Source of the DNA: Nonomuraea guangzhouensis
GTDB lineage: Bacteria; Actinomycetota; Actinomycetes; Streptosporangiales; Streptosporangiaceae
DNA length: 64,000 nt
Reading direction: 5' to 3'
Assembly (NCBI RefSeq): GCF_019396345.1
Contig: NZ_JAHKRM010000048.1
Location: 1 to 64,000, forward strand
The position numbers and the translations under genes were made by a program. Of the stretch, positions 51,695 through 61,062 are shown piece after piece. Numbering within the stretch: the first letter of the stretch is position 1; every line of letters begins with the position of its first letter. The notes under the pieces were generated by a model that did not search any database, was not told the origin of the DNA, and worked only from the letters and a program-made list of their open reading frames with translations.

Positions 51695-54249
51695 TGAAGG
51701 TCCCGCTCTCCTGGCTGCGGGAGTACGCCGATCTCCCGGCGGTCACCGCGCAAGAGGTGGCCGACAAGCTCACCGCGGCAGGGCTCAAGCTCGAGTCGAT
51801 CAGCTCGCACGGTCACGACGTGAAGAACGTCGTGGTCGGCGAGGTGCTCGAGATCGAGGAGCTGACCGGTTTCAAGAAGCCGATCAGGCACTGCAAGGTC
51901 GAGGTGGGGGAGGCGATGCCGCGCGAGATCGTCTGCGGCGCCACCAACTTCGCCGCCGGTGACCGCGTGCCGGTCGTCCTGCCGGGCGGCGTGCTGCCCG
52001 GCGGCTTCGAGGTGGGCGCGCGCAAGACGTACGGGCGGCTGTCCGAGGGCATGATCTGCTCCGAGCGCGAGCTCGGCCTCGGCGACGACCACGGCGGCAT
52101 CATGGTGCTGCCCGCCGGCACGCCGATCGGCGCCGACGTGGTCGAGCTGCTCGGGCTCCGCGACGACGTGATCGAGCTGGAGATCACCCCCGACATCGGC
52201 TACGCGCTGTCGATCAGGGGCGTGGCGCGCGAGGCGGCGACCGCGTTCGAGGTCGTCTTCCGTGACCCGGCCGACGTCGAGCTGCCCGCCGCCGACGAGC
52301 CGGCGTGGCCCGCCTCGATCGGCGACCCGGACGCCTGCGACCGGTTCGTGCTGCGCGAGGTCACCGGCTTCGACCCCGCCGCCCAGAGCCCGCTCTGGAT
52401 GCGCGTACGGCTCACGCGGGCTGGGATGCGGCCGGTGTCGCTGGCCGTCGACATCACCAACTACCTGATGCTGGAGCTCGGCCAGCCGCTGCACGCCTTC
52501 GACCGGGCCAAGCTCACCGGCGAGATCGTCGTACGCAGGGCCGGTCAGGGCGAGACGCTCGAGACGCTCGACCACGTCACCCGCAAGCTCGACCCCGACG
52601 ACATCCTGATCACCGACCAGTCGGGCCCGATCTCGATGGCGGGCACGATGGGCGGGCTGGAGACCGAGATCTCCGGCGAGTCGACGGACATCGTCATCGA
52701 GGCCGCGCACTTCTCGGCGACCGGCATCTCCCGCGAGTCCCGCAGGCACAACCTCGTCTCCGAGGCGTCCAAGCGGTTCGAGCGCGGCGTCGACCGCGAG
52801 CTGCCGCTGGTCGCCTCGTGGCGGGCGGTGCGGCTGCTGGCCGAGCTGGGCGGCGCCACCGTGCGACCGGGCCTCACGCACGCCGAGATCGACGTCGCCC
52901 CGGCCCGCATCGCGATCCCGGCGAGCCATCCGGGCGACGTGGCCGGTGTGCCCTACTCCAAGGAGACCGTCGTACGCCGGCTGGAGCAGGTCGGCTGCGT
53001 CGTGACCGACGGCGACGACCCGGCCGTCCGCGTGGGCGGCGTCGACCCGACCGGGGTCGTGACCGGCGGCGAGCTGGCGGCCAAGCTGGCCGTCACCGGC
53101 GACGACATGATCACGGTCACCCCGCCGTCCTGGCGGCCCGACCTCACCGACCCCAACGACCTGGCCGAAGAGGTCATCCGCCTCGAAGGCTACGAGCGCC
53201 TGCCCTCCCTCCTGCCCAAGGCCCCGGCCGGAGCCGGGCTGACCGAGGGGCAGCGGCTGCGCAGGCGGGTCGGCAGGACGCTGGCCGCCGCCGGCTACGT
53301 CGAGGTGCTGGCCTACCCGTTCATCAGCGAGGGCGACTTCGACGCCCTGCAGCTGCCCGCCGACGACGCGCGCCGCCGCGCCCTGCGGCTGGCCAACCCG
53401 CTGGCCGAGGACGAGCCGCTGATGCGCACGACGCTGCTGCCCGGGCTGCTCAAGACCCTGGTACGCAACGCCGGGCGCGGCTTCTCCGACGTGGCGCTGT
53501 TCGAGTCGGGGCTCGTCTTCCGGCCCCGCGAGGGAGCGCCGGCCGCCGCGCCGGTGCTGCGGGTCGACGACAGGCCGAGCGGCGACGAGCTGGCCTCGGT
53601 CGCCGCGGCCCTGCCCGACCAGCCGCACCGGGTCGCGGTCGTGCTGGCCGGCGAGTTCGAGCGGTCCGGCTGGTGGGGTCGCGGGCGCCAGGAATGCTGG
53701 GCCGACGCCGTGCGGGCGGCCCGGCTGGTGGCGGCCGAGGCGGGCGTCGAGCTGTCGGTCATCGCCGACCAGCACGAACCATGGCACCCCGGCAGGTGCG
53801 CCGCCCTCTACGTCGGTGACACGCTCGTCGGCCACGCCGGTGAGCTGCACCCGCGCGTCGCCGAGGCCTACGGGCTGCCGCCGCGCACCTCGGCGATGGA
53901 GCTGGAGCTGTCCAGGCTGGAGTCGGCCATGCCGGGCCCGGCCGAGGCGCCGGCCGTCTCGTCCTACCCGGTCGCGACCCAGGACGTGGCGCTGATCGTG
54001 CCCGACTTCACGCCGGTCGCCGACGTGGAGGCGGCGCTGCGTGACGGGGCGGGGGAGCTGCTGGAGTCGATCCGGCTGTTCGACGTCTACGCCGGGGAGC
54101 AGGTGGGGGAGGGGCACAAGTCGCTCGCGTACACACTGCGCTTCCGCGCGGCCGACCGCACGCTGACGGTGGAGGAGACGACGGCGGCTCGCGACGCCGC
54201 CGTGGCCATGGCCGCCGACCGCGTCGGCGCCCAGCTCCGCAGCGCCTGA
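51694..54249 (+). CDS. pheT: Phenylalanyl-tRNA synthetase beta subunit
   Basis: 851 residues. Domains in order: B1, the OB-fold EMAP-like domain (VVVGEVLEIEELTG), B3/B4 editing domain, B5 (GGVDPTGVVTGGELAAKL with VTPPSWRPDL), B6/B7 catalytic-like core, and a C-terminal ferredoxin-fold anticodon domain (SSYPVATQDVALIVPDFTPVADVEAAL). The ATG overlaps the pheS stop (ATGA). It forms the heterotetramer with PheS. Confidence 0.97.
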   Translation: MKVPLSWLREYADLPAVTAQEVADKLTAAGLKLESISSHGHDVKNVVVGEVLEIEELTGFKKPIRHCKVEVGEAMPREIVCGATNFAAGDRVPVVLPGGVLPGGFEVGARKTYGRLSEGMICSERELGLGDDHGGIMVLPAGTPIGADVVELLGLRDDVIELEITPDIGYALSIRGVAREAATAFEVVFRDPADVELPAADEPAWPASIGDPDACDRFVLREVTGFDPAAQSPLWMRVRLTRAGMRPVSLAVDITNYLMLELGQPLHAFDRAKLTGEIVVRRAGQGETLETLDHVTRKLDPDDILITDQSGPISMAGTMGGLETEISGESTDIVIEAAHFSATGISRESRRHNLVSEASKRFERGVDRELPLVASWRAVRLLAELGGATVRPGLTHAEIDVAPARIAIPASHPGDVAGVPYSKETVVRRLEQVGCVVTDGDDPAVRVGGVDPTGVVTGGELAAKLAVTGDDMITVTPPSWRPDLTDPNDLAEEVIRLEGYERLPSLLPKAPAGAGLTEGQRLRRRVGRTLAAAGYVEVLAYPFISEGDFDALQLPADDARRRALRLANPLAEDEPLMRTTLLPGLLKTLVRNAGRGFSDVALFESGLVFRPREGAPAAAPVLRVDDRPSGDELASVAAALPDQPHRVAVVLAGEFERSGWWGRGRQECWADAVRAARLVAAEAGVELSVIADQHEPWHPGRCAALYVGDTLVGHAGELHPRVAEAYGLPPRTSAMELELSRLESAMPGPAEAPAVSSYPVATQDVALIVPDFTPVADVEAALRDGAGELLESIRLFDVYAGEQVGEGHKSLAYTLRFRAADRTLTVEETTAARDAAVAMAADRVGAQLRSA

Positions 54250-54271
54250 GGCGGCGCCCGATCGTTGGTCC

Positions 54272-54303
54272 GAGGCCCGGTACGGTGCGCCGTGCCGGGC
54301 CTC
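54272..54303 (+). terminator. Terminator of pheST
   Basis: GAGGCCCGG pairs with CCGGGCCTC (9 bp), continuing inward as ACGG/CCGT with a TGCG loop. It lies 22 nt after the pheT stop. Confidence 0.65.
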
Positions 54304-54321
54304 GTCCGTGAAAGGCCGGAG

Positions 54322-54555
54322 ATGAGGCATCTGCTGGTGTTCGCCGAGCGCGACGACGCCGAGGAGGTCGCGGAGGCGCTGGGCGAGCGGTTCCCCGCGC
54401 TGGAGATACCCCAGGTCGTACGGGAGACGCTCGCCGGCGAGGACGACGCCGAGGACGCGCAGTGGCTGGTCGTCCTGGAAGGGCTCGAGGAGGACCGCCT
54501 GCCGGAGGTCGACGCGCTCGTGGAGGACCACGACGGCTGGCGCGAGCCGGGCTGA
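54322..54555 (+). CDS. Small acidic protein of unknown function
   Basis: 77 residues from ATG 54322 with AAAGG upstream. It begins MRHLLVFAERDDAEEVAEALGERFP and is strongly acidic throughout (Glu/Asp about a third of residues). The alternation suggests a small alpha/beta fold. It begins 18 nt beyond the pheT terminator; read-through or an unseen promoter must supply transcription. Third-position GC bias supports a real gene. I do not recognise the family. Confidence 0.6.
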   Translation: MRHLLVFAERDDAEEVAEALGERFPALEIPQVVRETLAGEDDAEDAQWLVVLEGLEEDRLPEVDALVEDHDGWREPG

Positions 54556-54604
54556 CCCGCGTCCAAGGCGCGCTCGCGCGGAGGCGCGGCCGCCGCTGAT
54601 GGCG

Positions 54605-55897
54605 TCAGGCGGGGAGCTGGGCGGCTCGGCGGGCCTTCTCGGCCAGCGCGTGCTCGTCGGTGCGTGAGTCGTACCGGCGGAACTTCGGCAGCGCCGCGGC
54701 CAGGCCCGCCACCGCCGCGACGCACAGCACGCCGCCCGCCCCCAGGGAGAACCGGGCGCCACCCAGCTGCGCCATCAGCCCGGCGCGCGCGTTGCCGAGC
54801 ATCGGACCGCTGGCGTAGGACAGCAGCTCGATGCCGGCCAGCCTGCCCCGCAGCTCGTTCGGGATCGTCTGGTTCCACATCGTCGAGCGGAAGATACCGC
54901 TGATCATGTCGGCCGCCCCGGCCAGCGCCAGGCAGAAGAAGATCGCCCAGACGTTCGGGATCACCGCCGCCAGCGCCATCGCGGCACCCCACAGCCCCGC
55001 CGCGATGATCACGCCCAGGCCCTGCCGGTGGACCCGCGCCGTCCAGCCGCCGGTGAGCGAGGCCACCAGGGAGCCCACCGCACCCGCCGAATAGAGCAGC
55101 CCGAGTGCCTGCGGCGCGCCCAGCTGGTCGGCCAGGAACGGGAACAGCGCCGTCGACATCGCGAACAGCATCGCGGCGATGTCGACCAGGTAGGTGCCGA
55201 TCAGATCGCTGCGCCCGGCCGCGTAGCGCACGCCCTCGACCAGCGAGCTCAGCGACGCGGGCGCGGCGTCCTCGGCGGGTGGCACGGCCCTGATCCGCCA
55301 GAGCAGCGCCAGGGACAGCACGAAGCTCACCGTGTCGACGCCATAGGCCACGGCCGTGCCGAACGCCGTCACCAGCAGCCCACCGAGAGCCGGGGCGACG
55401 ATCGCGCCGAGGTTCCAGCGCAGGCTCGCCAGCACCGCGGCCGCGCCGAGCTGGTCGTGCCTGACCACCTGGGGGATCAGCGCCTCCAGGCTGGGCCGTT
55501 GCAGGCACGCGATGCCCATGGCCAGCGCGCCGACCACGTAGAGGACCCAGGTCTGCGGGTGGGGGAGGAGCGAGTTGACCATGAGCAGGCCCGAGGTCAC
55601 CATCAGCCCCAGCTCGCTGAGCAGGATGACCATGCGCCGGTCGAGCGCGTCGGCGATGGCGCCGCCCCACAGACCGCACACCACCATCGGCACGAACTCG
55701 GCCAGGCTCACCAGGCCGACCGCCACGTAGGAGCCGGTGAGCTCCTTCATCTGGTACGGCACGGCCACCACGGTGATGAACGTGCCGAACATCGTGATGA
55801 CACCCGAGGCCATGAGCAGCCGATAGTCCCGCGAGTCGCGCAGCGGACCCAGATCGGGCACCAGCCCGCTGAGCAGGCGCTTTAGTCGATCGGCCAC
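54605..55897 (-). CDS. MFS transporter (EntS/MFS_3-like exporter)
   Basis: 430 residues, 12 helices. It begins VADRLKRLLSGLVPDLGPLRDSRDYRLLMASGVITMFGTFITVVAVPYQMKELTGS. The motif A-like loop is GGAIADALDRRMVILLSE. The MFS_3 subgroup includes enterobactin and macrolide exporters; the substrate here is unknown. GTG 55897 has no clear ribosome binding site, so the start is uncertain. The gene converges on the small acidic ORF. Confidence 0.85.
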   Translation of the reverse strand: MADRLKRLLSGLVPDLGPLRDSRDYRLLMASGVITMFGTFITVVAVPYQMKELTGSYVAVGLVSLAEFVPMVVCGLWGGAIADALDRRMVILLSELGLMVTSGLLMVNSLLPHPQTWVLYVVGALAMGIACLQRPSLEALIPQVVRHDQLGAAAVLASLRWNLGAIVAPALGGLLVTAFGTAVAYGVDTVSFVLSLALLWRIRAVPPAEDAAPASLSSLVEGVRYAAGRSDLIGTYLVDIAAMLFAMSTALFPFLADQLGAPQALGLLYSAGAVGSLVASLTGGWTARVHRQGLGVIIAAGLWGAAMALAAVIPNVWAIFFCLALAGAADMISGIFRSTMWNQTIPNELRGRLAGIELLSYASGPMLGNARAGLMAQLGGARFSLGAGGVLCVAAVAGLAAALPKFRRYDSRTDEHALAEKARRAAQLPA

Positions 55898-55957
55898 AAG
55901 AGGTGATTCTGTGCTAAAGCCCTCGGCGCGGGCAATCGATTTTCTTCCGGCACGCGG

Positions 55958-55991
55958 CTGGGGCCCCCGGAGAGAACTCCGGAGGCCCCAG
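55958..55991 (-). terminator. Terminator of the SnoaL-like gene
   Basis: CTGGGGCC-c-CCGGAG pairs with CTCCGG-a-GGCCCCAG around an AGAA loop: 14 base pairs with one mismatch. It starts 17 nt beyond the SnoaL-like stop codon on the minus strand. Confidence 0.7.
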
Positions 55992-56007
55992 GGAAACATC
56001 CGCGTCT

Positions 56008-56367
56008 TCAGGCGGCGGGCACCTTGTCCAGGAAGCCCAGGACCCGGGCGATCCTGCCGTCCGCGGCCAGCTGCACCACGTCGAACCCGACCACCACCGG
56101 CTCCTCGCCCGCCGGGCCCAGGTGCCAGCTGAACCTGGCGATGTCGTGGTGGGCGTCGTACACCTCGCCGGGGCTGAACACGAAGCCGGGGAACATGCCC
56201 TGCGCGCCCTCGATCAGCGCGGCGAGCCCGGCGTGACCGGCCACCTCGGCCAGCGGGTCGGTGTACGTGGCGTCCTCGGTCCACAGCTCGGCCACGGCCT
56301 TGGCGCGGGCGTCGGCGTCGGTCTCGTTCCAGGCGGCGATGTAGCGGTCGACCAGCTCGTTGCTCAT
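56008..56367 (-). CDS. SnoaL/NTF2-like protein
   Basis: 119 residues from ATG 56367 with AAAGG upstream. NELVDRYIAAWNETDADARAKAVAELWTEDATYTDP is the usual start of SnoaL-like NTF2 folds, followed by HHDIARFSWHLGP and VVGFDVVQLAADGRIARVLGF. These may be small enzymes or binding proteins; function unknown. It is 44 bp downstream of the small membrane protein gene and likely in its operon. Confidence 0.82.
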   Translation of the reverse strand: MSNELVDRYIAAWNETDADARAKAVAELWTEDATYTDPLAEVAGHAGLAALIEGAQGMFPGFVFSPGEVYDAHHDIARFSWHLGPAGEEPVVVGFDVVQLAADGRIARVLGFLDKVPAA

Positions 56368-56411
56368 GATTTTTCTACCTTTCAGATGATTTTTCGACTT
56401 AAAACAGGGGG

Positions 56412-56810
56412 CTAGCGGAGCCGGCGGAGGCCCATGATCTGCAACTCGGCGAAGACGCCGACCACGATGGCCTGGGCGATCGCCCATACCGCGCCGATCG
56501 TGGTGAACTCCGCCACCCCGGTGACCACGGCGAGCACGCTGCCCAGGGTCCAGACGGCGTTGAGCGCGATCACGGCCTTGGTCGCCACCGGGCTGATCGC
56601 GCGGCGGCTCGCCAGCAGGCCGACCGCCGCGCCGTACACGAGAAGGAAGACGCCGATCTCCCTGAGCAGCCCCGCGTCCGGGCCGAGCAGGTCGCTCGCG
56701 GGACCGGCGGCGGCGAGGTAGACGAGCCCGTTGACACCGGTGACGACGGCGTCGAGAGCCAGCACCACGCGCAGGAATCTGGCCTGGTCGGTCATGGTGA
56801 GGGCGGTCAT
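56412..56810 (-). CDS. Four-helix membrane protein of unknown function
   Basis: 132 residues (ATG 56810; ATG 56795 possible). About four hydrophobic helices (residues about 14-34, 46-66, 78-98 and 104-122). Conserved small residues and no recognisable catalytic motif. Its place upstream of a SnoaL-like gene suggests a shared operon. I do not recognise the family. Confidence 0.75.
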   Translation of the reverse strand: MTALTMTDQARFLRVVLALDAVVTGVNGLVYLAAAGPASDLLGPDAGLLREIGVFLLVYGAAVGLLASRRAISPVATKAVIALNAVWTLGSVLAVVTGVAEFTTIGAVWAIAQAIVVGVFAELQIMGLRRLR

Positions 56811-56934
56811 TTCGGCGCTCCCTTCGAGGGGTTCGTTCGGACATGAGAAACATGTCAGCCGGGGCGGGGGCGCCGCGATTACGCCAGAGGTAATGCGGGC
56901 GCTTATCTCCGGCTCGACCTGGGGCGCGGGAACG

Positions 56935-56966
56935 AAAAAAGCGTCCCCGGGGCCTGCCGGGGACGC
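56935..56966 (-). terminator. Intrinsic terminator of the DHA2 transporter gene
   Basis: A perfect 10-bp stem GCGTCCCCGG/CCGGGGACGC (56941-56966) has a 6-nt loop and a run of six A on the plus strand at 56935-56940. On the minus strand this gives a terminator with a U-tract. Confidence 0.85.
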
Positions 56967-56978
56967 CTGGAAAGGGTC

Positions 56979-58421
56979 TCAGCCGCGCGCCTTCTCCGGG
57001 AGCAGGAAGCCGATCGCGAAGGCGACGGCGGTCAGGCCGAGCGTGATCAGCGTCACCGAGGCGGCGGCCTGCGCCGCGTCGAGCTTGGCGGTGCCCGGCA
57101 GGTGGGAGCCGAGCCGGCCGAAGAACACCGTGCCCAGGACGGCGATGCCGAGTGAGGCGCCGAGCTGCTGGATGCTCTCCAGCGCCCCGGACGCCGAGCC
57201 GACCTCGTGGTCCTCGACCTCGCCCATGATGATGCCGAACAGCGGCACGAAGATCATGCCCATGCCCACCCCGTACGCCAGCAGCGGGAGCGCCAGCTCC
57301 CAGTCGCCGGTGCCGCCGAGCCGCAGGACCACGTAGAGGGCCGCGATGCCGGCCGCCATGACGGCCAGGCCCAGATGCAGGATCCGGCGGCCCAGCACGG
57401 CCATCCTGGCCCCGGCGAACGCGGTGCCGAGGAAGGCGCCGACGGCCCAGGTCGCCATCGTCAGGCTGGCGTGCAGCGCCGTGTGGCCCAGCCCGAGCTG
57501 CAGGAACATCCCGATCGCCAGCCCGAAGCCGCAGACCGCGCCGAAGAAGACGATCACGAAGGCGATGCCGGAGGTGTAGGAGCGGCGGCGGAAGATGCCC
57601 GGCTCGACCAGCGTGGTGGCCCCGGCCCGCTTGCGGCGCAGCTGGTGCAGCCCGAACGCGCCGAGCACCGGCACCGAGGCGGCCATCATCACCAGCGACC
57701 AGCCCGGCCAGCCCAGCTCACGGCCCTGGACCAGCGGGTAGATCAGCAGCAGCATCCCCGCCCCCGCCAGCACGCTCCCACCCAGGTCGAGCCGGGTCGA
57801 GCGGGCCGAAGCCGGTACGGCCGGCAGCACCCTCGAGCCGACGGCCAGTGCGTAGGCGCCGAGCGGCAGGTTGATCAGGAAGATCATGCGCCAGCCGGTG
57901 CCCAGCACGTCCGCGTCGACCAGCAGCCCGGCGACGACCGGCCCGAGGATGGTGGCCAGACCGATGACCGGGCCGAACGCGCCGAACGCCTTGCCCAGCT
58001 CCGCGGGTGGGAACAGATCGCGGATCAAGCCGAAGCCCTGCGGGATCATGACGGCTCCGGTCAGGCCCTGCAGCACCCGGGCCACGATCAGCACCTCGGG
58101 TGTGGGCGACAGCGCGCAGGCCAGCGAGGTGAGGACGAAGCCGGCCGTACCGAGGAGCAGCATGCGCCTGCGCCCGAACATGTCGCCGAGCCGTCCGCCG
58201 GTCAGCAGCCCCACCGCCAGCGCCAGTGTGTAGCCGGCGGCGATCCACTGGAGCGCGGCGTAGCCGCCGCCCAGGTCCGCCTGGATGGCCGGGCCGCCGA
58301 CGCTCACCACGGTGGAGTCGAGCAGGTTCATCAGCGTCGCGCCGAGGATGGCGGACAGGCCGAGCCAGCGGTGCCTGCCGACGGTCGTCTCGGCGGTCGG
58401 CGCCTCAAGTATTGCGGTCAC
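56979..58421 (-). CDS. DHA2-family MFS drug exporter (EmrB/QacA-like)
   Basis: 480 residues from GTG 58421 with GGAGGGC upstream; about 14 helices. Family motifs: NLLDSTVVSVGGPAIQADLGG (motif D1), GGRLGDMFGRRRMLLLG (motif A) and RVLQGLTGAVMIPQGFGLI (motif C region). GPVIGLATILGPVVAGLL follows. Such proteins export drugs by proton antiport. No regulator gene is next to it, but an AT-rich region with a palindrome lies upstream. Confidence 0.93.
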   Translation of the reverse strand: MTAILEAPTAETTVGRHRWLGLSAILGATLMNLLDSTVVSVGGPAIQADLGGGYAALQWIAAGYTLALAVGLLTGGRLGDMFGRRRMLLLGTAGFVLTSLACALSPTPEVLIVARVLQGLTGAVMIPQGFGLIRDLFPPAELGKAFGAFGPVIGLATILGPVVAGLLVDADVLGTGWRMIFLINLPLGAYALAVGSRVLPAVPASARSTRLDLGGSVLAGAGMLLLIYPLVQGRELGWPGWSLVMMAASVPVLGAFGLHQLRRKRAGATTLVEPGIFRRRSYTSGIAFVIVFFGAVCGFGLAIGMFLQLGLGHTALHASLTMATWAVGAFLGTAFAGARMAVLGRRILHLGLAVMAAGIAALYVVLRLGGTGDWELALPLLAYGVGMGMIFVPLFGIIMGEVEDHEVGSASGALESIQQLGASLGIAVLGTVFFGRLGSHLPGTAKLDAAQAAASVTLITLGLTAVAFAIGFLLPEKARG

Positions 58422-58478
58422 GGAAGCCCTCCAGATTTCGGAACGGATCGCTCTGTTCTGAATTTAGCTTACGGGAAC

Positions 58479-58493
58479 GGAATGATTTATTCC
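58479..58493. promoter_or_regulatory. Palindromic operator candidate in a divergent promoter region
   Basis: GGAATGATTTATTCC (5-bp arms, GATTT spacer) lies in the AT-rich stretch 58425-58500 between the divergent DHA2 exporter and hydrogenase-4-like operon. AACGGATCGCTCTGTT (58442-58457) is a second, weaker dyad. Confidence 0.4.
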
Positions 58494-58609
58494 ATAGATG
58501 GATTCAAGATCTTTGGAGATGAAGGCTCCGAGTCGCCCGCGAGCGCGGCATAGTGGTCAGCCCGGCAAGGGGATGGTGTTTTCCCAGGTCGGAGCGATGG
58601 GGGGTCGCT

Positions 58610-59083
58610 GTGGGTTTGTGGCGAAAAATTCTGAAAACAGGGCGGATGGCCGAGCCGCCGATGGAACGTTCCACAAGTCGAGGAACGCCCGAGCTGGCGG
58701 GTTCCGTGCAGATCCGTCACGTGGACGCGGGCTCGTGCAACGGATGCGAGGTGGAGATCGCCTCGGTGTTCGGACCGGTGTACGACGCGGAGCGCTATGG
58801 CGCCCGGCTGGTCGCCTCGCCGCGGCACGCCGACGCGTTGCTGGTCACGGGGCCGGTGACGCGCAACATGGAGATGGCGCTGCGCCGCACCTACGAGGCG
58901 GTGCCGCAGCCGCGCCGGGTGATCGCGCTGGGTGACTGCGCGCGTGACTGCGGGGTGTTCGCGGGCGCGTACGGCGTGGCGGGCGCGGTCGGCGACGTGG
59001 TGCCGGTCGACGTCGAGGTACCCGGCTGCCCGCCGCCACCCGAGGCGATCATCGAGGCGCTCCGCGGGATGACCGGTCGATGA
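58610..59083 (+). CDS. hyfI: Hydrogenase-4/NuoB-like iron-sulfur subunit (Rv0082-like)
   Basis: 157 residues from GTG 58610 with GGGGGG about 7 nt upstream. NADH dehydrogenase 20 kDa/hydrogenase small subunit fold: GSCNGCEVEI (C43, C46), GDCARDCG (C110, C114) and PGCPPPPEAI (C140). These are the Cys positions for an N2-type 4Fe-4S cluster plus one extra. It would pass electrons to or from the large subunit, which must lie beyond the window. The stop overlaps the next ATG. Confidence 0.88.
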   Translation: MGLWRKILKTGRMAEPPMERSTSRGTPELAGSVQIRHVDAGSCNGCEVEIASVFGPVYDAERYGARLVASPRHADALLVTGPVTRNMEMALRRTYEAVPQPRRVIALGDCARDCGVFAGAYGVAGAVGDVVPVDVEVPGCPPPPEAIIEALRGMTGR

Positions 59084-61062
59084 CCCTCTACGCGTGCGCC
59101 CTGGGCCTCTGCCTGGCCGCCGCCCTCCTCGCCCTGCTGCCCACAAAGGCAGGGGTACGTGCGGCGGGGCTGATCACCGCGGCGGCCGGGGCGGTGGCGG
59201 CCGTGGCGGGGGTGCGGGCGATGCTCGGCCACGGCTGGTCGGCCTGGCTGCCCGACCTGCTGCCCCTGGGCGGCGTACGGCTGGCGCTCGACCCGCTCGG
59301 CGGCCTGTTCACCGCCGTCACGGGCGGGGTGACGGTGTGCGCGGCGATCCACGGCATCGGCTCCGCCCCGGCCAGGGCCACGCGGGCGGTCGTGCCGCTG
59401 TTCGTGGCCGCCCTGCTGCTGGTGCCCGCGGCCGACGGGGTGGGCGCGTTCCTGCTCGGCTGGGAGCTGATGGCGATGACCTCGCTCCTGCTCGTGCTGG
59501 CCGAGCACCGCACGAGGCCGTCGGTCAGGAAGGCCGCGCTCTGGTACGCCGTCATGACCCACCTCGGCCTGGTGACGATCCTGTGCGGCCTGTGCTATCT
59601 GGCCGCCGGAACCATGGGCGACGGCTTCGACCAGCTACGCGCCGCCGAGCTGTCGCCTGCCGCCAGGAACGTGATCTTCCTGACCACCCTGGCCGGGTTC
59701 GCCGCCAAGGCCGGCATCGTGCCGCTGCACGTGTGGCTGCCCAGGGCCTACCCGGCCGCCCCCGGCCACGTGTCGCCGCTGATGAGTGGCGCCATGGTCA
59801 ACATGGGCGTCTACGGCGTCGTCAGGGTCGGGCTCGACCTGCTGCGCGGCGGCCCCGTCTGGTGGTGGTGGATCGTCCTGGCACTCGGCGCCCTGTCGGC
59901 CCTGTACGGCGTGCTCCACGCGGCCATGGCCACCGACCTGAAACGGCTGCTCGGCTACTGCTCGACCGAGAACATGGGCCTGGTGCTCATCGGCGTCGGC
60001 GCGGCCGGCTTCTTCGCGGCCGACGGCGCCGGCCCGCTGGCCGCCCTCGCCCTCACCGCGGCCCTGCTGCACGTGGTCAACCACGCCGCCTTCAAGACGC
60101 TGCTGTTCCAGGCGGCCGGCTCGGTCCAGCGGGCCACGGGCACCAGGGACCTGGACGCGCTCGGCGGCCTGCGCGCCCGCATGCCCTACACCACCGCCCT
60201 GTTCGCCATCGGCGCCCTGTGCGCGTCGGCGCTGCCGCCCGGCAACGGCTTCGTCAGCGAATGGCTGCTGCTGCAGAGCCTCATCCACGCGCTGCCCGCC
60301 TCGGGCGTGGCGGGCGCGGTCACGATGCCGCTGGCGGTGGGCGCCATCGCACTCACGGCGGGACTGGCTGTGGCCACGTTCGTGAAGGCGTTCGGCGTCG
60401 GCTTCCTGGCCCGCCCGCGCGGTCCGGGCGCCGAACAGGCGGCGGAGAGCCCGCGTACGGCGATCTGCGGGATGGCACTGGCCGCGACGGCTTGCCTGTT
60501 CCTCGCGCTCAACCCCACGCTGGTGCTCCCCGCGCTCATCGACGCCGTCACGGAGGTGATCCCCGCCGGCCGGCCAGTCACGGGCGAGGTGACGCTCCGG
60601 CTCACCGCGATCACCGGCTCGATCTCGCCGATCCTCATCGCGCTGGCGCTGGCCGGGGTCATGGCGGCGGTGCCGGCGCTGGTCCGCGCGGTGGCCACCC
60701 GGCCCGTACGGCGGGCGGCCCGCCTGTGGGACTGCGGCGCCGGCCCGGTGTCGGCCCGCATGGAATACACCGCCACCTCCTTCGCCGAACCCCTGCAACG
60801 GGTCTTCGTCGACGCCCTCCAACCGGAGCGCGCCATCGACGTGACGGCCGTCGAGGAGTCGGCGTACCTGGTGCGGCGGGTCCGATTCCGGGCCAGGGTG
60901 CCCGACCGGGTCGAACGCCGCCTGTACGAGCCGGTGCTGGCCGCCGCGGTCCGGCTCGGCACGGCCGCGCGGCGGCTCGCCGACGGCAGCGTCCACCGCT
61001 ACCTGGCCTACGGCTTCTACGCGCTGACCGGCGTGCTGATCGTGCTGGCGGTGATCTCGTGA
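59080..61062 (+). CDS. hyfB: Hydrogenase-4 component B-like proton-translocating subunit
   Basis: 660 residues, many helices. Proton-conducting transporter (NuoL/M/N-like) motifs: LLGWELMAMTSLLLVL (the key Glu helix), FAAKAGIVPLHVWLPRAYPAAPGHVSPLMSG (the Lys helix) and DLKRLLGYCSTENMGLVL. It corresponds to Rv0083. The C-terminal region (GPVSARMEYTATSFAEPLQRVF) is the usual HyfB tail. ATG 59080 overlaps the hyfI stop. Confidence 0.93.
   Translation: MTLYACALGLCLAAALLALLPTKAGVRAAGLITAAAGAVAAVAGVRAMLGHGWSAWLPDLLPLGGVRLALDPLGGLFTAVTGGVTVCAAIHGIGSAPARATRAVVPLFVAALLLVPAADGVGAFLLGWELMAMTSLLLVLAEHRTRPSVRKAALWYAVMTHLGLVTILCGLCYLAAGTMGDGFDQLRAAELSPAARNVIFLTTLAGFAAKAGIVPLHVWLPRAYPAAPGHVSPLMSGAMVNMGVYGVVRVGLDLLRGGPVWWWWIVLALGALSALYGVLHAAMATDLKRLLGYCSTENMGLVLIGVGAAGFFAADGAGPLAALALTAALLHVVNHAAFKTLLFQAAGSVQRATGTRDLDALGGLRARMPYTTALFAIGALCASALPPGNGFVSEWLLLQSLIHALPASGVAGAVTMPLAVGAIALTAGLAVATFVKAFGVGFLARPRGPGAEQAAESPRTAICGMALAATACLFLALNPTLVLPALIDAVTEVIPAGRPVTGEVTLRLTAITGSISPILIALALAGVMAAVPALVRAVATRPVRRAARLWDCGAGPVSARMEYTATSFAEPLQRVFVDALQPERAIDVTAVEESAYLVRRVRFRARVPDRVERRLYEPVLAAAVRLGTAARRLADGSVHRYLAYGFYALTGVLIVLAVIS

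Noticed and set aside
51385..54762. Long minus-strand open frame (about 1125 codons) opposite pheT
   Set aside because: It is the same GC-bias artefact. PheT is complete on the plus strand.
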